15,998 nt of DNA from contig JAMOTR010000096.1 of the NCBI GenBank assembly GCA_027068385.1, forward strand, positions 1 through 15,998, in the 5' to 3' direction. Under the pieces are notes generated by a model, which had not been told where the DNA came from, searched no databases, and saw only the letters and a list, made by a program, of their open reading frames with translations. The stretch comes from Candidatus Heimdallarchaeota archaeon. GTDB lineage: Archaea; Asgardarchaeota; Njordarchaeia; Njordarchaeales; JAMOTR01. Below, piece after piece: positions 6,911 through 13,256 of this stretch. The position numbers and the translations under genes were made by a program. Positions within the stretch are counted from its first letter, which is position 1, and every line of letters begins with the position of its first letter.

Positions 6911-7177
6911 GTGATACTAGATAGAAAAATCAAAATGATTCCGGTAGACGCTGAGCTATTGTATGCCGTAGGGGACGTACGGGTAGCTAAACCGAGAGCT
7001 TATAAAGATATCAAGCGCGTGAGGCTTGGTTCCTTAGTATACGTTGATGAACAACCTATAGGACGCGTAATCGATATAATTGGGCCCGTAAAGCGCCCCT
7101 ATATCGTAATCAAACCTCTAAGGCCCATGCGTGTGGACGACGTATACGGAATAGGGGTGCGTATAGTAGGGAGGTGA
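6911..7177 (+). CDS. gar1: H/ACA RNP subunit Gar1
   Basis: An 88-residue protein with the small beta-barrel pattern of Gar1: LGSLVYVDEQPIGRVIDIIGPVKRPYIVIKP (39-69), where GRVxDIxGPVxxPYxxxKP is the family signature. Gar1 binds Cbf5 in H/ACA guide RNPs that make pseudouridine in rRNA and speeds substrate turnover. The open frame starts with GTG at 6911; the ATG at 6935 (MIPVDAELLY, 80 residues) is equally consistent with a TATA box. Its stop codon TGA (7175-7177) is embedded in the Shine-Dalgarno sequence of the next gene, a transcription factor B gene. Gar1 followed by TFB is a familiar archaeal pairing and supports both calls. A methylation guide RNA gene of the other RNP class lies about 120 bp upstream on the opposite strand. 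Confidence 0.88.
   Translation: MILDRKIKMIPVDAELLYAVGDVRVAKPRAYKDIKRVRLGSLVYVDEQPIGRVIDIIGPVKRPYIVIKPLRPMRVDDVYGIGVRIVGR
7170..7177 (+). promoter_or_regulatory. Strong Shine-Dalgarno sequence deciding the TFB start
   Basis: GGAGGTGA, a full match to the archaeal anti-SD, ends five bases before the ATG at 7183 and contains the gar1 stop codon. It selects ATG 7183 over the in-frame GTG at 7174, which lies inside the SD itself. Confidence 0.85.
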
Positions 7178-7182
7178 GGATT

Positions 7183-8169
7183 ATGAGTGAGGACGTGAAG
7201 CTTTGTCCTAAGTGTGGTCACCCCATGAGGCGCGATGAGGATCGTCGGGTATGTGATAATTGTGGCTATACCGAGCCCATCATAGAGTTCGTCGCTTACC
7301 CCGGACCTTCTCAGGACGAGGAGTACGTCTCTTCCTCCGGCTATTCTAAGAGGTATACTACGCCTATAGCTTATCCTCAGCAGAAGAGCTTGAGGCGCGC
7401 TAGGGATCACGCGTATCAGATAGTGATCCGCCTCGGGCTACCCGATCAGGAAGCTAAAGCGATCGTCGAGGAGGCGATGAAGATATACAAGCAGGCCGCT
7501 GAGAAGGACATCGTAAAGGGCCGCTCCGTGTACGCGATGATCGAGGGCGCGATCTACGCTATGATAAAGAAGTACGGACTCCCCATAAACCTCGACCGCT
7601 TAGCCGCTACGATAGCCGAGATACGTAAGAGCGAGAAGCCCGATCAGGCGAAGGATATACGTTACCTTAAGAAGCAGGTGAAGAGCGAGATCCTAAAGAA
7701 CTACAACCTCCTCCGCTCTAAGATCGGCGGAAAGTTCTTCGCTCCTCACCACACGATGCCCCCCTACATCGATAAGTATAGCGAGGATCTAAAGGTGTCC
7801 GACGAGGTGAGGCGCCTAGCTCGGGAGATCTTTAAGGTCGCTAAGGAGCGCCGCTTAACCGTCGGGCGTAACCCCTCCGGAATCGCCGCCGCTTCCATAT
7901 ACGTAGCCGCGAAGATCCTAAAGCGTCGCGATATACAGCAGAGAAAGGTTGCTAGGCAGGCGGGAATTACGGAGGTAACCTTACGTAATCGCTCCCGCGA
8001 ACTCGAGCGCGTGATATGCGAACACGCTGAGGAACTAGAGCCTCGCTTCTCCGAGGCCGTAGGCTTTCCTATAGACCTAAAGGGATACTGTGAGCAGGTG
8101 ATGAAGAGGAAAAAGAAGCGAATTTTTAATATCGTTTTATGTTCTACGTTCCTTTGTGACGATAAATAG
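7183..8169 (+). CDS. tfb: Transcription initiation factor B (TFB) with a shortened, divergent B-reader/linker
   Basis: A 328-residue TFIIB homologue that bridges TBP-DNA and RNA polymerase. It has an N-terminal zinc ribbon with C8, C11, C24 and C27 (LCPKCG...CDNCGY). The first cyclin repeat spans about 73-175 (VKGRSVYAMIEGAIYAMIKKYGLPINLDRLA). The second spans about 205-290 (VGRNPSGIAAASIYVAAKILKRRDIQQRKVARQAGITEVTLRNRSREL), with the recognition helix for the BRE. Between ribbon and core only about 45 residues occur. The usual GPEWRAF and DKGLST blocks of the B-reader and linker are not visible; instead there is EFVAYPGPSQDEEYVSSSGYSKRYTTPIAYPQQ. A basic C-terminal extension (KRKKKRIFNIVLCSTFLCDDK) holds the promoter of the next gene. 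Whether this is the main TFB or a paralogue cannot be told here. Confidence 0.92.
   Translation: MSEDVKLCPKCGHPMRRDEDRRVCDNCGYTEPIIEFVAYPGPSQDEEYVSSSGYSKRYTTPIAYPQQKSLRRARDHAYQIVIRLGLPDQEAKAIVEEAMKIYKQAAEKDIVKGRSVYAMIEGAIYAMIKKYGLPINLDRLAATIAEIRKSEKPDQAKDIRYLKKQVKSEILKNYNLLRSKIGGKFFAPHHTMPPYIDKYSEDLKVSDEVRRLAREIFKVAKERRLTVGRNPSGIAAASIYVAAKILKRRDIQQRKVARQAGITEVTLRNRSRELERVICEHAEELEPRFSEAVGFPIDLKGYCEQVMKRKKKRIFNIVLCSTFLCDDK
8123..8132 (+). promoter_or_regulatory. TATA box of the 8156 gene, inside tfb
   Basis: TTTTTAATAT (8123-8132) is centred about 28 bp before the GTG at 8156, the spacing of a leaderless transcript. It lies within the last codons of tfb, so the downstream gene can be expressed separately. 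Confidence 0.5.
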
Positions 8170-9763
8170 TGAAGTTACTCCGTACGTCGGTTATAAGCTC
8201 GCTAAGGCTATTTATAAGATTAACGCTTTTATAGCCGGGACGACCGCGAACGACATTTTAGAGTCCATAGGATCCGACGTAAAGCCGGCTAATCGGTTCC
8301 AAGATTCAAGAAAGGAGCTAAGCGGGGAGAGCTCTAGGGTAAGGTTCCTCAAGTTATGCGCGTTACCCGATCTCACTTACGTACTAGACGAGCCCCCTAC
8401 ATGGTACGTAAAAACGTCTAGAACGTCGGGGCACATAGAGCTTAGGGACTATTTTGATGGATCTCCCATATACTTATCGATCGGGCTGGGCGAGGGCGTC
8501 CCGGTATCCCAGGGGACGCCGCCGATAGACGTTAACCCGTACATAGCTCTAAAACCCGAGGAGCGGCTGTTGTTACTCAAAGGTACTCTATCGGTATTGT
8601 ATAAGTACGATATCGACGACGATGAGCTCAAGGAACTTAAGGAGTACGCGTACTTCGGAGACTCTTATAGACCGTACTATGAAATACTAACGGAGTTCCT
8701 ATTACAGGTACCGCGCGAGTTACGGAAGAACCTCGGGGCGTTAATGAAGAAGTCCGACGAGCGGAGGCCGCTAGGAGGGTATATGAAAAAGACCGCATAC
8801 ATCTTCACGCGTGCATTAGAGAACGGTCGCTTCACGATGTTCGATGAGGCCCATAAGTTCTTGAACTCCTTAACCCCCAGGAGCCGCTCTAGGGAATTCG
8901 TTCATAACCTGTTCGAGAAGTTCGGAATAATACGCGTAGAGGAGACGCTTAAAGGTCCAGGACGTAGGCCCCCGATATCCGAAGAGGGTCGCAAGAAGAT
9001 CGTAAATGCCGTGATGTATCTCACGGTATTCTACGCCTCTATGAGTAGGAGCGTGAGGCTTCGTAAGACGACGATGGGCGAGATACTGAAGAGGTTCGCG
9101 GAAAAGTATAGCGATTACTTTGGGATCAAGGGGGAGCTCGGGGACACGTTTATCTCCAAAGTCCTCGCTGAGGCCCGGTATAGACGCTTTAGGAGGATAT
9201 GCTTGATCGTGAACCCGCTCGTAGAGTATCCTAGAGGGAGGGAGATCATAGAGGGAAGATCCGTGAGGACGAACTTCGTAGTAGTAGAGATGAACGGAAT
9301 GTTCTATCGCATGCTCGGAGGTAATATGCCTCTATTATCGCTGCGTCAAATATTACACCAACATTTCGGGTCCACGTCCTTCGTATACGAGGAGACGTCT
9401 AAAATGGGTGTGCGGAACAAGTTTAGGCTAGTCTACGGTACCGCGGCCCTAGCGGAGTCGATACCCGGAGAAATATATCCGCCTCTGTTAAACGATGCCG
9501 CGTTCTACTTAACGAACGACGTGAGAATCTTAGATCTAGTCGGTTCTGGAGGGATAAAGATATACTATAAGACCCTCACCCCGCACGATCGGGAACGCTT
9601 CGTGACGCGCGTATCAGAAGCTTTCCTACCTAAGGATGAGTTATACCATATGACCTACGAGTTCCTAAGGGACTACTTATCTAAAAACGAAATACAAGAG
9701 GTAGAGGACGAAGAGCGATCGCCGCCCAGTACCGGGGTAGCACTTGTAGCATTCTTTTTCTAG
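8156..9763 (+). CDS. Unrecognised 535-residue protein with a winged-helix-like segment
   Basis: I do not recognise this protein. It has no signal peptide or clear membrane segment. Residues about 215-290 look like a winged helix: AYIFTRALENGRFTMFDEAHKFLNSLT, SRSREFVHNLFEKFGIIRVEETLKGPGRRPPISEEGRKKIVNAV, that is, a recognition-type helix, a G/R-rich wing and a closing helix, as in archaeal MarR/ArsR-like regulators. The N-terminal half is mixed alpha/beta with an acidic DIDDDELKELKEY stretch. The C-terminal half has a strand-rich region (TNFVVVEMNGMFYRMLGG) and ends in an acidic tail plus GVALVAFFF. The GTG start overlaps the tfb end by 14 bp and has its own TATA box. The end overlaps gatD by 87 bp; some of the final residues may be read-through without function. 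A DNA-binding role is only inferred. Confidence 0.7.
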   Translation: MTINSEVTPYVGYKLAKAIYKINAFIAGTTANDILESIGSDVKPANRFQDSRKELSGESSRVRFLKLCALPDLTYVLDEPPTWYVKTSRTSGHIELRDYFDGSPIYLSIGLGEGVPVSQGTPPIDVNPYIALKPEERLLLLKGTLSVLYKYDIDDDELKELKEYAYFGDSYRPYYEILTEFLLQVPRELRKNLGALMKKSDERRPLGGYMKKTAYIFTRALENGRFTMFDEAHKFLNSLTPRSRSREFVHNLFEKFGIIRVEETLKGPGRRPPISEEGRKKIVNAVMYLTVFYASMSRSVRLRKTTMGEILKRFAEKYSDYFGIKGELGDTFISKVLAEARYRRFRRICLIVNPLVEYPRGREIIEGRSVRTNFVVVEMNGMFYRMLGGNMPLLSLRQILHQHFGSTSFVYEETSKMGVRNKFRLVYGTAALAESIPGEIYPPLLNDAAFYLTNDVRILDLVGSGGIKIYYKTLTPHDRERFVTRVSEAFLPKDELYHMTYEFLRDYLSKNEIQEVEDEERSPPSTGVALVAFFF

Positions 9764-10957
9764 GATCTCCCCTACTAGGTTCTTCCTCATTATTTCTATT
9801 ACTTCCTCTTCGTGCCGCTTAAGCGCCCGCATTAGCTTCACGTAAGCTACTTCAGGGAGCATATCCACCGGCACTACCCCCGCTTGTAGTAGCTCGCGCC
9901 CGCGACGATATACGTAAGGACCTAGCTTACCCCGTATACACTGAGTCGTCATGAACACATAAGTTCCGTTCTCTATAGCCCTCCTAATAGGATCTAGTAA
10001 CCTTCCGGGCGTGTGTCCCATACCCGTTCCGGCTAGTACGATTCCCTTCATACGGTCGGCTAGCCGGTCTATGAGTTCCGAGGGTATCCCCGGATATATC
10101 CGAACTAAAGCGACGCGCTTTTCTAGCCCTATCTTATACTCCTCGCCCGGTCCTAAGAGGTCGTCGCGCAAGTATTCTATTCTTCCATTACGATGTACTC
10201 TAGCGATGGGCTTCGTTGAGATGCTCATAAACGCGTCGCGACGCGTGCTATGATTCTTCCTAGCCCTCACTCCACGATGTATGAGAACGTAATCGTCGGA
10301 GGACGTGCCGTGCATGGCGATCACGCTCTCACACGCCTTCCCGTCTACGGCAAAGCGCACGCCCGAGAGGAGATTGAGATAAGCGTCCGTGCTCGGCCTA
10401 TCGGATGATCTCTGGGCCCCTACGAATACTACCGGTCCCGGAGTACGCGTCATGAACGCCACAGCGGAAGCCGAATACGTCATCGTATCCGTACCGTGGG
10501 CTATCACGACCCCCTTAGCCCCGGATTCAAACGCCTTCTTTACGGCCTCAGCGATCCTTATCCGATCGTCCGGCTCTACGTCCTCAGAGAGCTTCTGCAT
10601 TATCTCGACGCTTTCTATGTTCGCTATGTCTAGTATCTCTGGGACGAAGCTTACGAGTTCCGCTGCGGACATGGCCGGATATACGGACCCGCTCTGATAG
10701 TCCACGCGTGAGCTTATCGTACCTCCCGTACCTATAACTACGACTTTGGGAAGACCGGGCTTGTGAGTATACTCCGACTTCGGAATCTTCATCGTGATCT
10801 CCTCGATCTCCTCTATCCTCGCTATGTCCTCTACCGGTATGACTATGTTGTACCCGTTAGGGAGTTTAATCATGATCGCGTCTATACCCTGAGGCTCGGG
10901 CATTCCGAGACCTTCGAACACCGAACCGTCCTTAAGAATCACGCGAATCCTCTTCAC
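9677..10957 (-). CDS. gatD: Glutamyl-tRNA(Gln) amidotransferase subunit D (GatD)
   Basis: A 426-residue asparaginase-like subunit. With GatE it releases ammonia from glutamine or asparagine to convert Glu-tRNA(Gln) to Gln-tRNA(Gln), the archaeal route. The N-terminal beta domain (1-55: VILKDGSVFEGLGMPEPQGIDAIMIKLPNGYNIVIPVEDI) distinguishes GatD from a free L-asparaginase. It is followed by VVVIGTGGTISSRVD (72-86, catalytic Thr), HGTDTMTYSA (154-163) and GAQRSSDRPSTDAYLNL. The start is GTG with GGAG upstream; a nearby ATG at 10961 is out of frame. GatE is not in the window. After the expected end (EIMRKNLVGEILE) the frame runs on through CYKCYPGTGRRSLFVLYLLYFVFR, overlapping the convergent gene by 87 bp. 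This hydrophobic tail is unusual for GatD. It shares a TATA box with the divergent operon. Confidence 0.93.
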   Translation of the reverse strand: MKRIRVILKDGSVFEGLGMPEPQGIDAIMIKLPNGYNIVIPVEDIARIEEIEEITMKIPKSEYTHKPGLPKVVVIGTGGTISSRVDYQSGSVYPAMSAAELVSFVPEILDIANIESVEIMQKLSEDVEPDDRIRIAEAVKKAFESGAKGVVIAHGTDTMTYSASAVAFMTRTPGPVVFVGAQRSSDRPSTDAYLNLLSGVRFAVDGKACESVIAMHGTSSDDYVLIHRGVRARKNHSTRRDAFMSISTKPIARVHRNGRIEYLRDDLLGPGEEYKIGLEKRVALVRIYPGIPSELIDRLADRMKGIVLAGTGMGHTPGRLLDPIRRAIENGTYVFMTTQCIRGKLGPYVYRRGRELLQAGVVPVDMLPEVAYVKLMRALKRHEEEVIEIMRKNLVGEILEKECYKCYPGTGRRSLFVLYLLYFVFR

Positions 10958-10977
10958 GCATCTCCACTCGATAGAGC

Positions 10978-10985
10978 ATTATAAA
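10978..10985. promoter_or_regulatory. Shared, symmetric TATA box for gatD and the divergent operon
   Basis: ATTATAAA, nearly palindromic, has its centre at 10981.5, exactly 24.5 bp from the first base of both divergent GTG start codons (10957 minus, 11006 plus). The whole intergenic space is 48 bp. No second TATA-like element is visible, so one box probably serves both directions. Confidence 0.6.
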
Positions 10986-11005
10986 CGGAACTTAAGGAGA
11001 TAAAC

Positions 11006-11629
11006 GTGGAAGGGGAAGAGGGGTTCTTAGAGTATTACCTTGAGAGGTCGCCCATCTTATTTTATATAATAGGTATAACGTTCGTCCTCATCGCCACAGA
11101 GAGCCGGATGTACGTACATTTCGTACTGCAACGGGCAAACGTTACGGAGGTTTCGATGAAGTACGTGGACACTCTAATGAGTTCTAGGATCTTAAGCTCT
11201 ACGCTCTTCGTCATCGCTTATCTAATATTACTCATGGGGGGATTTATACGGGCCCTTGTGAGGCTTTTGGAGCCGGAGAACCCTATAAGCGCGAAAACCG
11301 CGATCGCGATCTCTTCCCTCGCCACGGTCGTATATTATATCCTTAGGTTTATCATCCCCGACTTCCTCATAGCAGCGGTCGCACCGATAGTCGTGGATCT
11401 TTCGGGAGTATCCGACGCGAACGGTTTCACGAAAGCTGTTGAGGATGCTATAAAATCGCGGTCGGAGGCCCACAAGACGCTATCTTATGTCGTTCTATCG
11501 TTCTCATATATTTCGACGGCAATATACTTAGGGATCATACGGTATTCCCTATACAAGATCCGCGGGGCGCGCGTGGCCACTTACTCCATATTCTTCATCA
11601 TAGCCCTTCTCTTGGTCGGTGCGTTATGA
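11006..11629 (+). CDS. Integral membrane protein, unrecognised
   Basis: A 207-residue membrane protein of unknown function. Hydrophobic segments lie at about 17-32, 63-84, 98-130 (long enough for one bent or two short helices), 158-178 and 191-207, giving five or six membrane passes. A polar stretch (SGVSDANGFTKAVEDAIKSRSEAHK, 133-157) between two of them may be an external or cytosolic loop. No catalytic motif is visible. The start is GTG with AAGGAG upstream and a TATA box 24.5 bp away. It is the first gene of a three-gene operon: its stop overlaps the start of the PhoU-like gene (ATGA, 11626-11629). PhoU-like proteins often act with membrane transporters, so a partnership is possible. The protein does not resemble PiT or Pst permeases in any motif I can see. 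Confidence 0.75.
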   Translation: MEGEEGFLEYYLERSPILFYIIGITFVLIATESRMYVHFVLQRANVTEVSMKYVDTLMSSRILSSTLFVIAYLILLMGGFIRALVRLLEPENPISAKTAIAISSLATVVYYILRFIIPDFLIAAVAPIVVDLSGVSDANGFTKAVEDAIKSRSEAHKTLSYVVLSFSYISTAIYLGIIRYSLYKIRGARVATYSIFFIIALLLVGAL

Positions 11630-12234
11630 TAGAGGGGTTATTTTCTACTATTCGCCTTTCTTTAACCACGCTCGCTAAGGCCTTACAGGATAGAGATAAA
11701 GAGGCGCTAAAGAGACTAAAGAACGTACGGAACGAAACGATTAAGGACATAGATTCGCTACAGGACCGGTGCCTACGCGAGATCGCTTTGAGACAACCGT
11801 TCGGTAAGGAGTTCCGTAGGTTAGCCGCGCTCATGAAGATCTCCACGAGCCTCGAGCGCATCGCTCGCTACGTTTCCCATGCCGCGGAATATTCGCTCGA
11901 GACGATCGATAAGGTTCCCGAAAATATACTAAATAAGCTCGCTAGGATGGCGTATTTGGCCGATAAGGCGTTGAACGATTCGATAGAGGCGTTTACTAGG
12001 GAAGATCTAAACATGCTTAAGCGTAGCGAAGAGATAGAGGAGGAGCTCGATAAGGAGTTCGACTCCGCGCGGAACCTCATCATCTCACGGGGAGAGGATT
12101 CGTGTAACGTTCGTCCCGCTATACTCGCCGCCTTAATAGCTAGGAGCGTGGAAAGGATAGGCGATCACGCGATAGAGATCGTACGTCGGACGGAGTATTA
12201 TCTAAAGGGAACCCTTCCGCATGCGCGATCATGA
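11626..12234 (+). CDS. PhoU-like helical protein (DUF47/PhoU superfamily)
   Basis: A 202-residue, almost wholly helical protein. Two PhoU-type repeats are visible: ALMKISTSLERIARYVSHAAEYS (68-90) and LIARSVERIGDHAIEIVRRTEYY (170-192), where (S/L)ERIGDHAxxI is the family signature and its acidic residues bind metal clusters. PhoU proteins regulate phosphate transport and signalling at the membrane. Here no Pst genes, phosphate kinase or PiT permease is adjacent, so the partner is more likely the membrane protein upstream. The start ATG overlaps the upstream stop by 4 bp and its own stop overlaps the next ATG by 4 bp, so the three genes are translationally coupled. Length is near the family norm (about 210-220). 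Confidence 0.8.
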   Translation: MIEGLFSTIRLSLTTLAKALQDRDKEALKRLKNVRNETIKDIDSLQDRCLREIALRQPFGKEFRRLAALMKISTSLERIARYVSHAAEYSLETIDKVPENILNKLARMAYLADKALNDSIEAFTREDLNMLKRSEEIEEELDKEFDSARNLIISRGEDSCNVRPAILAALIARSVERIGDHAIEIVRRTEYYLKGTLPHARS

Positions 12235-13256
12235 GGGTGTTGGTCGTAGGTCGTGGTTTTTCCGGTTCTTTAGTTTCTTTATTACTAGCCGATAAGGGAT
12301 TTGACGTAACCTCGGCGGACCCCAACCCGGTGATTCCGCACTGTACGGGAATAGTGTCTAGACGTTTCGTGTATACATTGGGAATCGATCATCTGATACT
12401 TACGGAACCCCAGCGTCTTATAATTAATATAGGTAGAAAAGAGGTACTCATAGAGGCTCCTAAAAAAGCAGCGGTAATAGATCGCGAGAGGCTAGATGAG
12501 GAGCTACGCGAGGCTTCGGAGGCTGCGGGGGCTAAGGTAATTAAGAAGCGCGTGAAGGAAATAACTCCCGAGGGTCACGCTCTTATAGACTCACGGGAGA
12601 AGTATCGGAGAATAATAGACGCTGAAGGAGCTAAAAGATCTTTAGTTAAGCGCTTCTTCGGGGAGCTCGAGACGTTTCCCGGAGTGCAGATAGATGCGTA
12701 CGCTGAACGGGATGATGAGGAGGTGCTCATAGATCTAAACGTACCAGGGCTCTTCGGCCGGATCGTCCCCTTAGGAGATAACAAAGCGCGCATAGGCGTG
12801 GCTACTAGGAAGAATCACCGGAAATACATGAGGAGATTAATGAAGCGCGCTGGGTTCAAAGAGGAGATCTCTAGACGTGGAGGACTAGTGGTGGTAAGCG
12901 GACCTAGAGGAGGCTTGCATAAGGGTAAGATAATGCTCGTGGGCGATGCGGCGGGTGTCCCTAAGCCTCTTACGGGAGGAGGTCTCGCGTTCGGCCTTCA
13001 CAACGCGATCGTAGCAGCGAGGAACGTCGAGGATCCTAAGAGGTACGAAAGGGAGTACATGAGGATTATGGGGCCCGAATATAGGACACAAAGGATCTTA
13101 AGGACCGCAAAGGACCTCTCACGCTTAGCGCCCCCGATAGGATTCATACTGTTACACCTAGCATCAAAAATCTCCTCGCGTCTCGATATGGATTTCCGGT
13201 CCGGAATTCGCACCTATCCTTCAGAGGACATATCGCGCATACGTTCTTATCTATAG
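12231..13256 (+). CDS. Second geranylgeranyl reductase family FAD oxidoreductase, divergent
   Basis: A 341-residue flavoprotein related to the reductase at 5426. It has the FAD-binding fold MRVLVVGRGFSGSLVSLLLADKGFDVTSAD (GRGFSG 7-12, D30), a cysteine block PHCTGIVSRRF (36-46), a FGRIVPLGD block (175-183) in place of YxxxFPKGD, and GDAAGVPKPLTGGG (238-251). The GADG motif is changed to DAEG (130-133). The family reduces isoprenoid double bonds; substrates could be quinone side chains, dolichol-like carriers or lipids. The gene is the last of a coupled operon with a PhoU-like and a membrane protein. The final 37 codons overlap the convergent rhomboid-nuclease gene (113 bp), and the tail (SRLDMDFRSGIRTYPSEDISRIRSYL) has no recognised motif. 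Family firm, reaction open. Confidence 0.85.
   Translation: MRVLVVGRGFSGSLVSLLLADKGFDVTSADPNPVIPHCTGIVSRRFVYTLGIDHLILTEPQRLIINIGRKEVLIEAPKKAAVIDRERLDEELREASEAAGAKVIKKRVKEITPEGHALIDSREKYRRIIDAEGAKRSLVKRFFGELETFPGVQIDAYAERDDEEVLIDLNVPGLFGRIVPLGDNKARIGVATRKNHRKYMRRLMKRAGFKEEISRRGGLVVVSGPRGGLHKGKIMLVGDAAGVPKPLTGGGLAFGLHNAIVAARNVEDPKRYEREYMRIMGPEYRTQRILRTAKDLSRLAPPIGFILLHLASKISSRLDMDFRSGIRTYPSEDISRIRSYL

Noticed and set aside
7174..7182. GTG start for TFB at 7174
   Set aside because: This GTG lies within the GGAGGTGA ribosome binding site that correctly positions ATG 7183.
9677..10957. Calling the asparaginase-like gene a free L-asparaginase
   Set aside because: The N-terminal beta domain with KLPNGYNIVIP is specific to GatD.
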